A DNA stretch of 64,000 bases from Flavobacterium turcicum (GTDB lineage: Bacteria > Bacteroidota > Bacteroidia > Flavobacteriales > Flavobacteriaceae): NCBI RefSeq assembly GCF_011365745.1, contig NZ_JAAOBY010000002.1, positions 600,044 to 664,043 on the forward strand, read 5' to 3'. Of this stretch, positions 17,394-25,864 are shown in pieces (position 1 is the stretch's first letter; every line of letters starts with the position of its first letter). The position numbers and the translations under genes are program-made. Below the pieces are notes generated by a model that had not been told where the DNA came from, did not search any database, and saw nothing but the letters and a program-made list of their open reading frames with translations.

Positions 17394-19746
17394 AATCAAA
17401 ACCAATCGTAACAATACCTATTCAGATAATAACAGAAAATCTTTTGGTTTAGAAGCAAAGCCAATTCTTGAAAAAAAGAAAATACCGAAGGTTTTATTTA
17501 TCACGACTTATCCGCCTCGTGAATGCGGTATTGCTACCTATTCCCAAGATTTAATCGGATCGATAAACAACAAATTCAAAAACACTTTCGATATTCAAAT
17601 TGCAGCGCTTGAAACGCAACATCAAAAACATGAATATCCTGCGGAGGTCTGTTATGTTTTAGATACCATTAATCCGATTTCTTACCAAAAACTAGCTCAA
17701 AATATTAACCAAAACAAAACTATTGAAGTAGTTATTGTGCAACATGAATTTGGCTTGTTTAAAAACAACGAAGCGGATTTCATTCTATTTTTAAAAACAA
17801 TTCGCAAACCCATTATCATAGTTTTTCATACCGTACTGCCCAATCCCGATGTGTTTTTGAAACAAAACATTGCCGAAATGGAGGAGCTAGTGCATTTTTT
17901 TATTGTAATGACAAATGCTTCGGCTGCATTGTTAGAAAACAATTACGGAATTTCGAAAAACAAAATTACGGTTATCCCGCACGGTACACACTTGGTAAAA
18001 CATGCTGACAAAGAAATTTTGAAAGACAAATACAACTTGACAGGCAGAAAAATAATTTCAACATTTGGATTGTTGAGTTCCGGAAAGTCAATTGAAACAA
18101 CTTTGAATGCAATGCCATTTTTGGTAGAAAAAAATCCGACGCTACTTTTTCTTATCATAGGCAAAACACATCCCACGGTAGTAAAAGAAGAAGGTGAAGC
18201 CTACCGCAAAAGTTTAGAACAAAAAATTGAAGATTTAGGAATACAAGCGCATGTAAAATTCATCAACAGCTACTTGCCTCTTGCCGAATTATTAGATTAT
18301 TTGCAACTGACAGATATTTATTTATTTACTTCAAAAGATCCTAATCAAGCAGTGAGTGGCACGTTTTCGTATGCTATTAGTTGCGGCTGTCCTGTTATCT
18401 CCACACCTATTCCGCATGCATTTGAACTGCTTCAAGATGGAGGCGGTATCATTATCGATTTCGAAAACTCAGCACAACTGCAAAAGCAGGCAGCTATTTT
18501 ATTAGGTAATACGGCACTACGAAACGAAATTTCAAGCGCAGGCATTCACAAAATGGCACCAACTGCTTGGGAAAACGCTGCAATTGCGCATACTTTGTTG
18601 ATTTCAAGATTGATTAATACCAAATCACGATTGCATTACAAAATTCCAGCAATCAAATTGGATCACCTTAAAAATATGACTACTCCTTTTGCTATGATTC
18701 AATTTTCAGTAATCAATAAACCTGATTTAAATAGCGGTTACACCTTAGATGACAATGCTAGAGCTCTAGTGGCTTTTTGCCAGCATTATCGATTAGCAAA
18801 AGATGAAGCCGACTTAAAGTACATTTCTCAATATTACCAGTTTATACATTTTTGTCAACAAAAAGACGGTACTTTTTTGAATTATGTAAATGAAAGTAAA
18901 GAATTCACTACTCAAAACGATGAGAATTTAGAAGATTCAAACGGAAGAGCTATCTGGGCTTTGGGATTTTTGATTTCAATGCAAGACTTAATACCAAATG
19001 AATTGCTTATTGAGGCCAAGAAAACCATGCAAAATGCTCTTAAAGTTGCTACAAAAATACATTCTACTCGAGCAATGGCGTTCATCATTAAAGGCATTTA
19101 TTATAGCACTAAAAATGAGATGAATTTTAAAAATACAGCGATTCTAAAAGTGCTGGCTAACCGATTGGTTCAAATGTACAAACACGAATCAAAAGAAAAT
19201 TGGTCTTGGTTCGAAAGCTATTTGACGTATGGCAACAGTATACTTCCTGAAGCCTTACTTTGCGCTTACTTAGCAACTGGAGAACTAACTTATAAAGATA
19301 TAGCCAAAACATCTTTCGACTTTTTAGTATCAAAAACAATAACTAAAAATAGTATAAAAGTAATTTCAAATAAAGGTTGGCTGCACAGCCACAAAGCAGA
19401 AAACACTGCTATTGGTGGCGAACAACCTATTGATGTGGCCTATACAATTTTAGCACTTGCTAAATTTTACGAAACATTTAAAAGTAGTGACTACTTACAA
19501 AAAATGGAAACTGCTTTTAGTTGGTTTTTGGGGAACAATCATTTACACCAAATTATGTACAATCCATGTACGGGCGGATGTTATGATGGTTTAGAAGAAG
19601 ATTACATTAATTTGAATCAAGGTGCTGAATCAACTGTGAGTTACTTGATGGCACGACTCACCATAGCAACTTACAAAGAAGAAATCGAAAATAAAAAATG
19701 TTCTGTAAACGCGACTAAAAGTAAAATTTTAAAAATTATTCATTAG
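17383..19746 (+). CDS. GT4-type glycosyltransferase fused to an alpha-helical domain
   Basis: A 787-residue cytosolic two-domain protein. Residues about 35-415 form a GT-B glycosyltransferase of the GT4 type: PPRECGIATYSQDL near the start, GLLSSGKSIETTLNAM, and a C-terminal nucleotide-sugar lobe with SGTFSYAISCGCPVISTPI. Residues about 425-765 are Trp/Tyr-rich helices (YTLDDNARALVAF, NWSWFESYLTYGNS, GGEQPIDVAYTILALAKFYE) resembling an (alpha/alpha)6 toroid, a fold of glycan-active enzymes. Coupling with GH130 suggests joint synthesis and turnover of a cytosolic oligo- or polysaccharide. Product and donor sugar are unknown. Confidence 0.82.
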   Translation: MLNKIKTNRNNTYSDNNRKSFGLEAKPILEKKKIPKVLFITTYPPRECGIATYSQDLIGSINNKFKNTFDIQIAALETQHQKHEYPAEVCYVLDTINPISYQKLAQNINQNKTIEVVIVQHEFGLFKNNEADFILFLKTIRKPIIIVFHTVLPNPDVFLKQNIAEMEELVHFFIVMTNASAALLENNYGISKNKITVIPHGTHLVKHADKEILKDKYNLTGRKIISTFGLLSSGKSIETTLNAMPFLVEKNPTLLFLIIGKTHPTVVKEEGEAYRKSLEQKIEDLGIQAHVKFINSYLPLAELLDYLQLTDIYLFTSKDPNQAVSGTFSYAISCGCPVISTPIPHAFELLQDGGGIIIDFENSAQLQKQAAILLGNTALRNEISSAGIHKMAPTAWENAAIAHTLLISRLINTKSRLHYKIPAIKLDHLKNMTTPFAMIQFSVINKPDLNSGYTLDDNARALVAFCQHYRLAKDEADLKYISQYYQFIHFCQQKDGTFLNYVNESKEFTTQNDENLEDSNGRAIWALGFLISMQDLIPNELLIEAKKTMQNALKVATKIHSTRAMAFIIKGIYYSTKNEMNFKNTAILKVLANRLVQMYKHESKENWSWFESYLTYGNSILPEALLCAYLATGELTYKDIAKTSFDFLVSKTITKNSIKVISNKGWLHSHKAENTAIGGEQPIDVAYTILALAKFYETFKSSDYLQKMETAFSWFLGNNHLHQIMYNPCTGGCYDGLEEDYINLNQGAESTVSYLMARLTIATYKEEIENKKCSVNATKSKILKIIH

Positions 19747-19849
19747 CATCAATTTGTTTAATTATCACATCACTCTGGTAAAAGCAAAGCAATAGATGAA
19801 AGATGAACTAATGCAAACGTGTAAAAATTAATTACAAAAAATAACAATC

Positions 19850-20110
19850 ATGAAAACAAACTCAAAAAAAATGACAGCCGAAATCACATCGGCTTTGGCA
19901 GCAGCAACATTTGTAAATACTACTGCAAAAAAAATGATGAAAATGATCGATGCTACTGCTAAAAAAATGACTAAAACAATCACCAAAAAAATGGATGCTA
20001 CTGCAAAAAAATCACAGAAGGACATTGTAAAAAAAGAACAAAAGCAGAAAACAACAGCTAAAAAAGCAGCACCTAAAAAACAAATAGAACCTGCAGTTAC
20101 TAGCAATTAA
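19850..20110 (+). CDS. Lys/Ala-rich histone H1-like protein
   Basis: An 86-residue, strongly basic protein (about 30% Lys) with a repeated A-T-A-K-K-M type motif (TTAKKMMKMI, ATAKKMTKTI, DATAKKSQKDI) and a tail of the AKKAAPKKQ kind found in bacterial H1-like nucleoid proteins. It is likely to bind nucleic acid nonspecifically, or to be phasin-like. It follows the glycosyltransferase gene by 103 bp within the island. The reverse strand also has a long open frame here, which I treat as a shadow of the A-rich Lys codons. Confidence 0.65.
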   Translation: MKTNSKKMTAEITSALAAATFVNTTAKKMMKMIDATAKKMTKTITKKMDATAKKSQKDIVKKEQKQKTTAKKAAPKKQIEPAVTSN

Positions 20111-20152
20111 CTAAAGATTGTACAACTTAGAAAAAAACAGTTCTGATTAAAA

Positions 20153-20201
20153 AATTAGAGGGTATAAAAATGTATTCCGCAAGAAATACTCATCTCTAAT
20201 T
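20153..20201 (+). other. Nested inverted repeats in 3' region of the histone-like gene
   Basis: AATTAGAG (20153-20160) pairs with CTCTAATT (20194-20201), enclosing GTATT (20173-20177) and AATAC (about 20185-20189). The two-level hairpin precedes the terminator at 20219. It may be a structured 3' untranslated region or part of a small RNA. Confidence 0.35.
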
Positions 20202-20218
20202 GATTAGTGGCTGTGCTA

Positions 20219-20260
20219 ACTTCCCCAGAATTTCTGGAATTTTTTCGGGGAGTTTTTTTT
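20219..20260 (+). terminator. Terminator after the histone-like gene
   Basis: ACTTCCCC and GGGGAGT close an outer stem with one bulge over an inner CCAGAA/TTCTGG hairpin, followed by eight T. Confidence 0.8.
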
Positions 20261-20301
20261 AATAAAAACATTAACTGAAACCAAACAATAAAACTGAGTC
20301 T

Positions 20302-20979
20302 ATGTTTTTATATGCATTTGTGAGTTTCGGATTAAGCTTTACATTACTACTTTTTGGTGTTTTTTCATTAAAAAAAGTACAATATCAATCGCAAGTGTTA
20401 TTTGCTACAATTCCCATAGTGTTATGCATACAACAATTCTGCGAAGGAATTCTTTGGTTGGCACTACCTTTTTCTAATTTACATTTACTTCAAAAAAGTA
20501 CTGTTTTTTTACATCTCAATTTTACGCAACTTTTGTGGCCGTTGTACATTCCAATTGCTATTCTATTTTTAGAGAAGCATAAAAGCCGAAAAATGATACT
20601 AAGTATTCTTGTGGGAATTGGTTTGGTAGTATCCTGCTTTTTAGCGCACTGTCTCTGTAATTACAGTGTTCATGCACAAATACACCAATCGACTATCCTT
20701 TATATTCAACCTTATCCCGAACAGTTTAGGCTTTTAGGATCAATTTTATATGCAATTGCTACAATAGTTCCTTGCTTTGTTTCACATATCAAACAAATGC
20801 GAATTTTGGGTTTATTGATCTTGTTTTCTTATGGAGTCGGTGCTGTTTTTTATCAAAGCTATCTTATCTCTGTTTGGTGTTATTTTACAATTCTCATAAG
20901 TTATTCAGTTTGGTTTATAATGAAATATACTGTGCTCACAAATACAAACGATGAAACCGTTTTGCCTATTACAATTTAA
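20302..20979 (+). CDS. DUF6629-like seven-helix membrane protein
   Basis: A 225-residue integral membrane protein with about seven predicted helices. The opening (FVSFGLSFTLLLFGVFSLKKVQ, then LLFATIPIVLCIQQFCEGILWLAL in approximate form) follows the DUF6629 pattern: helix, short Lys loop, F-A-x-I-P, QQ-x-x-EG-x-LWL. The function of that family is unknown. It starts 19 bp before ldhA and is probably co-transcribed with it. Its place in the island suggests a membrane role under the same conditions. Confidence 0.7.
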   Translation: MFLYAFVSFGLSFTLLLFGVFSLKKVQYQSQVLFATIPIVLCIQQFCEGILWLALPFSNLHLLQKSTVFLHLNFTQLLWPLYIPIAILFLEKHKSRKMILSILVGIGLVVSCFLAHCLCNYSVHAQIHQSTILYIQPYPEQFRLLGSILYAIATIVPCFVSHIKQMRILGLLILFSYGVGAVFYQSYLISVWCYFTILISYSVWFIMKYTVLTNTNDETVLPITI

Positions 20980-20997
20980 CATCTAATCAATTACAAA

Positions 20998-22008
20998 ATG
21001 AAAATAGCGATCTACAGCACCAAATATTACGAACGTGAATATTTAGATTTATACAATAAAGCCGCCAAACACCAACTGACTTATTTTGAAATACCGCTCA
21101 ATACAGAAACAGTTGCCACAGTGAAGGATTTTGATGCGGTGTGTATTCAATTAACAGATAAACTAGATACCAACGTAATTCATCAACTTGCTAAGGCGGG
21201 CGTAAAATATATTGCACTTCGTAGCGCAGGTTATGACAATGTAGATGTAGAAACGGCAGCAAAACACAAAATGAAAGTATTGCGCATACCTGCCTACTCT
21301 CCCGAAGCAATTGCAGAACATGCCGTTGCACTGATTTTAACATTAAATAGAAAAACGCACAAAGCTTACAACAGAGTGCGAGAAAACAACTTTTTGCTTC
21401 AAAATTTAATGGGTTTTAATCTATTTGGTAAAACAATTGGCGTCGTAGGAACAGGCAAAATAGGAACTGCGTTTTGTAACATAATGTTAGGCTTTGGCTG
21501 CAAAGTTATTGCCACTGACCTGATGGAATCTAAAGAGTTAAAAGACAAAGGTGTTCAGTATGTTTCGTTCGATACGCTTTTGGGACAATCGGATATTATT
21601 TCCGTTCATTGCCCTTTGAATAGTAAAACAAAGTATTTATTTAACTCGGCTGCTTTTTCAAAAGTAAAAAAAGGAGTAATGCTTATAAATACAAGTCGTG
21701 GCGCAATACTAAATACTGTCGATGTGATTCAAGCCTTAAAGAAAGCACAACTTGGATATTTAGGTATTGATGTGTACGAGGGCGAAGAGCAGCTTTTTTT
21801 TAAAGATTTATCGAATGTTGTGGTACTTGACGATCAAATAGAGCGATTAATGTCTTTTAATAATGTTCTAATTACGCCACATCAAGCATTTTTTACTAAA
21901 GAAGCCTTACATGCCATTGCGCGCATCACCATCGAAAATTTCAATTCATTTGAAGATTCGGAGGTTACCAAAAATCAGGTAGCGTTCACGCTTCCTAAAT
22001 CACTTTAA
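20998..22008 (+). CDS. ldhA: Fermentative D-lactate dehydrogenase
   Basis: A 336-residue NAD-dependent D-2-hydroxyacid dehydrogenase that reduces pyruvate to D-lactate, regenerating NAD+ when respiration is limited. It resembles E. coli LdhA closely from the start (KIAIYSTKYYEREYL, GVKYIALRSAGYDNVD, RVRENNFLLQNLMGFNLFGK in part). The Rossmann motif is GVVGTGKIG, the substrate-site segment is NTSRGAILNTVD, and the active-site His lies in ITPHQAFFT. It belongs to the rightward island facing the FixL-like sensor. It supports an oxygen-limitation theme. Other 2-hydroxyacids remain possible substrates. Confidence 0.88.
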   Translation: MKIAIYSTKYYEREYLDLYNKAAKHQLTYFEIPLNTETVATVKDFDAVCIQLTDKLDTNVIHQLAKAGVKYIALRSAGYDNVDVETAAKHKMKVLRIPAYSPEAIAEHAVALILTLNRKTHKAYNRVRENNFLLQNLMGFNLFGKTIGVVGTGKIGTAFCNIMLGFGCKVIATDLMESKELKDKGVQYVSFDTLLGQSDIISVHCPLNSKTKYLFNSAAFSKVKKGVMLINTSRGAILNTVDVIQALKKAQLGYLGIDVYEGEEQLFFKDLSNVVVLDDQIERLMSFNNVLITPHQAFFTKEALHAIARITIENFNSFEDSEVTKNQVAFTLPKSL

Positions 22009-22124
22009 ATAAACTATAAAAACATAATGTAAATCATAGTTTTAGGTGTTTAAAGTCATTACCAGAATAACACATTTACCCCACATTTGTTCTTTCATGA
22101 AATCATTAAAGTCGTTAACCAAAA

Positions 22125-22370
22125 ATGGAAATAACTGAAGACAAAAAAGTCACGAATAGAGAAATTGTTGTTTATGAGTTAGCAACCATTTTAGAAGAAG
22201 AGAAAGCATTATACCATCAAAAGTCTAATGTACACAATTTAGATCCTTACAATATAGCACAGTGCAAATTATTTGAAGTGCAACTAGAAGAACAAAACAG
22301 TATTGTTGATAGTATTGCAACTAGATTGCAAACCTACAGCCATTACAAGGACACCCGAACTATTTGGTAA
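22125..22370 (+). CDS. Small hypothetical protein
   Basis: An 81-residue cytosolic protein, predicted mostly helical and rich in Glu and Lys, with no recognised domain (MEITEDKKVTNREIVVYEL start). It lies 31 bp upstream of the next small gene in the same direction, so it is probably in one operon with it. The function is unknown. Confidence 0.6.
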   Translation: MEITEDKKVTNREIVVYELATILEEEKALYHQKSNVHNLDPYNIAQCKLFEVQLEEQNSIVDSIATRLQTYSHYKDTRTIW

Positions 22371-22401
22371 AACACGCTGCCAGCGCATTAAAATATAAAT
22401 T

Positions 22402-22722
22402 ATGGAAAAAATAAACATGGACAGTTTGATTACCGTCTTGGCCAACATAGAAAAGTTAGGCTTTCGATCGCAATTTGAGGTAACTGGTAACAACTTAGTT
22501 TCATTAAAAACTAACACCCATTTTTTGCCTGGGGAAGTTACAATTAAACATTTTTATCGTTTTGAAGGCGAATCGAATCCTGATGATAGTTCCATTTTGT
22601 ACGCCATTGAAGGCATTACTGGTGAAAAAGGGACTCTCGTTGATGGCTATGGTACATCGGCTGATGCAGATACTGCAAACTTTATGTTGCAGGTTTCCAC
22701 TTCAAAAGCAAAAAATATTTAA
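22402..22722 (+). CDS. Conserved Bacteroidota small protein (often labelled PRPP synthetase)
   Basis: A 106-residue protein with the motif HFYRFEGESNPDDSSILYAI followed by KGTLVDGYGTSAD. This pattern belongs to a small Bacteroidota family that databases often call phosphoribosylpyrophosphate synthetase. It is far too short for that enzyme and lacks the PRPP-binding loop, so I do not accept that name. The stop codon is directly followed by the next ATG, which shows tight coupling. The role is unknown; the location suggests the oxygen/stress island. Confidence 0.7.
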   Translation: MEKINMDSLITVLANIEKLGFRSQFEVTGNNLVSLKTNTHFLPGEVTIKHFYRFEGESNPDDSSILYAIEGITGEKGTLVDGYGTSADADTANFMLQVSTSKAKNI

Positions 22723-23196
22723 ATGAAAAATTCTCGTGTAGCGTTGTACTTTGTTTTTGTTTTTTCAAGTACAATAGTACTGCTCAATAGGTATACAAAT
22801 CTTAACATCACAGATTATCGAGTACACTATTTTTTTGATCTTTTTGCAGCAACATCATTCGTTTTTATCGTAGCTCATTTTTTTAACAAATTACAAACTA
22901 GCTGGTCTAAAATACTTACCTTTATAGTTATAGCAATCGCAATTGCAACTAAAGCTTTTTTAACTTGGAGCGCCGATTGGAAAACACAAACCATTTTGTA
23001 TCAAAATAAAAGTGATCAAAACAAAACTATCAATTTACAATTTCGTGCTGATCGTTTTTCGTTTAGTCATACAAAACGGGTTATACAAATACACTCTATT
23101 TTCCCATGCATAGAATGGACAACAGATATTGACACCCTCAACTTAGATCAATCAAAATGGCAACAATTAAATAAAACCAATGATGATGCTTTATAA
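22723..23196 (+). CDS. Hypothetical membrane protein
   Basis: A 157-residue protein with three predicted membrane helices (about 7-22, 37-52, 62-80) and a C-terminal, probably periplasmic, region of about 75 residues. No family is recognised. It begins immediately after the previous stop codon and is followed 92 bp later by the P-type ATPase gene, so it may be an accessory to either. Confidence 0.6.
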   Translation: MKNSRVALYFVFVFSSTIVLLNRYTNLNITDYRVHYFFDLFAATSFVFIVAHFFNKLQTSWSKILTFIVIAIAIATKAFLTWSADWKTQTILYQNKSDQNKTINLQFRADRFSFSHTKRVIQIHSIFPCIEWTTDIDTLNLDQSKWQQLNKTNDDAL

Positions 23197-23229
23197 ATCA
23201 GCTATGGACTACTGTAATTGTGAAATTAA

Positions 23230-23276
23230 ATTGTAGTTGTTGAAAAAAAATAGATTGTCAATTCTGCAACTACAAT
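23230..23276 (+). promoter_or_regulatory. 10-bp inverted repeat upstream of the P-type ATPase gene
   Basis: ATTGTAGTTG (23230-23239) and CAACTACAAT (23267-23276) are perfect inverted copies 27 bp apart, and the second ends 12 bp before the ATG. They could pair in RNA near the start codon, or be operator half-sites. No T run follows, so it is not a terminator. Confidence 0.5.
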
Positions 23277-23288
23277 AAATTTTACTTT

Positions 23289-25790
23289 ATGCCAGCCAAT
23301 AAATACAATAACATTGCAGGTTTATCTTCAGCACAAGTACACGCTGCAAGGGAAAAGTACGGTCAAAACAAAACAACCTTTAAAAAAGATAATCCCTTCT
23401 TAAAAGGCATAATCCAAATTGTTAAAGATCCGATGACACTCTTGCTAATGACTGCCTCAATTATTTATTTTATTAGCGGAAAAATTTCAGATGGCATCTT
23501 TTTAGCTTCAGCTATTGTTTTAATTGCTGTTATTTCATCTTATCAAAAAGCGAGAAGTCACAACGCTTTAGAAAAATTGAAAGATTTTACAAAACCCAAA
23601 TGCAAAGTCATTAGAAACAATAACGTCACCGAAATTAAAACAGAAGAACTAGTTATATGTGACAGTTTGCTAATTGAAGAAGGAAACGCCATTGCAGCCG
23701 ATGGAATAATCGAATATGCTGCTGATTTTTCTGTAAACGAATCGATTCTTACGGGGGAATCAATGGCAGTTAACAAAGACAATTCGACCAAAGACAAAAC
23801 CGTTTATCAAGGAACAACAGTAGCAAGCGGGCTAGCAATAGCAACCATTACAGCTATAGGCAGTGAAACCAAATTAGGTAAAATAGGTACAAGTTTAGAG
23901 CAAATTGAAGAAGAAAAAACACCCTTAGAAATTCAAATTGGAAATTTTGTAAAAAAAATGGCTATCGCAGGCGCTGCTATTTTTGTGATTGTCTGGATGA
24001 TAAACTTTTACAATTCTCATAATATCTTAGACAGTTTACTCAAAGCATTAACACTTGCCATGAGTGTTTTACCCGAAGAAATTCCCATTGCCTTTACCAC
24101 TTTTATGGCGCTAGGTGCATGGCAAATGATGGAACACGGAATTATCGTGAAACAAATGAAAACCGTTGAAACCTTGGGTAGCGCGACAGTAATTTGCATT
24201 GACAAAACAGGAACGATTACCGAAAATAAAATGAGTCTGGCTAAAATTTTTACGCTTAAATCTCAAAAGATTACTGATATACAAAATGAATTATCCGAAG
24301 ATGACAAAGAATTAATTTCGATCTCAATGTGGGCAAGTGAACCTGTTCCTTTTGATCCCATGGAAATTGCACTACACGAAAATTATACTAAAGTTGTTTC
24401 AAAAGATGAAAGACCTGATTTTAAATTGATTCATGAGTATCCATTATCGGGCAAGCCTCCTATGATGACTCACATATTTGAAAACAAAAGCGGAGAAAGA
24501 ATTATTACTGCCAAAGGCGCTTCGGAGGCTATTATGGCCGTTTCAAAACTTTCAAAAGATGAAAAAGCGGTAATCTTAAATGCAATAAAGGAATTATCAA
24601 TTGAAGGGTATCGAATTCTAGGCGTTGGAAAAGCAATTTTTAAAGGACAAAATTATCCCAAAACCCAACAAGAATTTGAATTTGAATTCGTAGGATTAGT
24701 AGCTTTTTATGATCCACCCAAGAAAAATAGCCATCTGGTTTTACAACATTTTTACAAAGCAGGAATTAAAGTAAAAATTATCACCGGTGATAATGCTGAG
24801 ACTACCGCATCGATTGCAAAACAGATTGGTTTTATCGGATATGAAAAAAGTATTTCGGGCGACGAATTAATGCAATTATCCACAAAAGAGCTCAAAAAAC
24901 AAGTTTCCGAAATCAATTTGTTCACTCGAATGTTTCCCGAGGCCAAACTAAAAATCATCAACGCTCTTAAATCAAATAAAGAAATTGTAGCCATGACTGG
25001 TGACGGTGTCAACGACGGACCCGCTTTAAAAGCAGCTCATATTGGTATTGCAATGGGTAAAAAAGGTACCGAAATTGCCAAACAAGCCGCTTCACTTATT
25101 TTGATAAACGATGACTTAGGAAAAATGGTAGCTGCGATTGCAATGGGCAGAAAGATATTTGCTAACCTAAAAAAAGCAATACAATTTATAATCTCTATTC
25201 ATATTCCCATCATTCTAACCGTATTTATTCCTTTGGCATTCGGCTGGTTGTACCCTAATATTTTCTCGCCAATTCATATCATTTTTTTAGAATTAGTAAT
25301 GGGACCAACTTGCTCTATTGTTTATGAAAATGAACCTATGGAAAAGAATACAATGTCACAAAAACCGAGACCATTTACAACTACCTTCTTTAGCTGGAGA
25401 GAACTTTCTACCAGTATCGTACAAGGATTAATTATAACAGTAGGATCTTTAACAGTATATCAATTTTCGGTAAACCAATCATATAATGAAAACGTAACTC
25501 GAACAATGGTTTTCTTGGTTTTAATTACTTCAAATGTATTTTTAACTTTAATTAACCGCTCGTTTTATTATTCCATTTTTACGACCTTACGATATAAGAA
25601 CAATTTGGTTTTCATCATTATCGGCGTTACCATTGCCATAACCTCTTTGATTCTTTATTTAAAACCACTTACCCAATTTTTTCAATTAGAACACCTTAAT
25701 TTGAAACAACTATGCATTGCTTTTGGAGTTGGAGCAATTTCTGTTTTATGGTATGAATTGGTCAAAGTTTGGAAGCGACAATCAAATTGA
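23289..25790 (+). CDS. P2-like cation-translocating P-type ATPase, atypical ion site
   Basis: An 833-residue P-type ATPase. An N-terminal cation-ATPase segment is followed by the actuator motif TGES (near residue 157), the phosphorylation site DKTGTIT (about 304-310), and the hinge TGDGVNDGPALKAA. Membrane helix M4 carries LPEEIP (near 261) in place of the PEGLP of Ca2+ pumps. M6 reads FLELVMGPTCSIVYENEP (near 665) instead of the VNLVTDGLPA type. The ion ligands therefore differ from SERCA-like pumps. It belongs to an uncharacterised P2-like subgroup; the ion is unknown. It closes the island. Confidence 0.88.
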   Translation: MPANKYNNIAGLSSAQVHAAREKYGQNKTTFKKDNPFLKGIIQIVKDPMTLLLMTASIIYFISGKISDGIFLASAIVLIAVISSYQKARSHNALEKLKDFTKPKCKVIRNNNVTEIKTEELVICDSLLIEEGNAIAADGIIEYAADFSVNESILTGESMAVNKDNSTKDKTVYQGTTVASGLAIATITAIGSETKLGKIGTSLEQIEEEKTPLEIQIGNFVKKMAIAGAAIFVIVWMINFYNSHNILDSLLKALTLAMSVLPEEIPIAFTTFMALGAWQMMEHGIIVKQMKTVETLGSATVICIDKTGTITENKMSLAKIFTLKSQKITDIQNELSEDDKELISISMWASEPVPFDPMEIALHENYTKVVSKDERPDFKLIHEYPLSGKPPMMTHIFENKSGERIITAKGASEAIMAVSKLSKDEKAVILNAIKELSIEGYRILGVGKAIFKGQNYPKTQQEFEFEFVGLVAFYDPPKKNSHLVLQHFYKAGIKVKIITGDNAETTASIAKQIGFIGYEKSISGDELMQLSTKELKKQVSEINLFTRMFPEAKLKIINALKSNKEIVAMTGDGVNDGPALKAAHIGIAMGKKGTEIAKQAASLILINDDLGKMVAAIAMGRKIFANLKKAIQFIISIHIPIILTVFIPLAFGWLYPNIFSPIHIIFLELVMGPTCSIVYENEPMEKNTMSQKPRPFTTTFFSWRELSTSIVQGLIITVGSLTVYQFSVNQSYNENVTRTMVFLVLITSNVFLTLINRSFYYSIFTTLRYKNNLVFIIIGVTIAITSLILYLKPLTQFFQLEHLNLKQLCIAFGVGAISVLWYELVKVWKRQSN

Positions 25791-25827
25791 TGTAATCAAT
25801 TCCGAACAACTTAATTTTATTTAATGC

Positions 25828-25835
25828 TATCTTTG
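25828..25835 (+). promoter_or_regulatory. -7 element for the AlkC-like gene
   Basis: TATCTTTG matches TAnnTTTG and lies 29 bp before the ATG at 25865. No good -33 element is seen. Confidence 0.45.
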
Positions 25836-25864
25836 AAGTTCGTAATCTTCACAAATAGCATCAT

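Noticed and set aside
19828..20106. Minus-strand 92-codon frame opposite the Lys-rich gene
   Set aside because: It is a hydrophobic Phe/Val/Ala-rich shadow of AAA/GCA codons on the forward strand; the forward frame has a sensible start, composition and terminator.
22402..22722. Annotation as phosphoribosylpyrophosphate synthetase
   Set aside because: The protein is about one third of the required length and lacks the PRPP-binding loop; only the family nickname fits.
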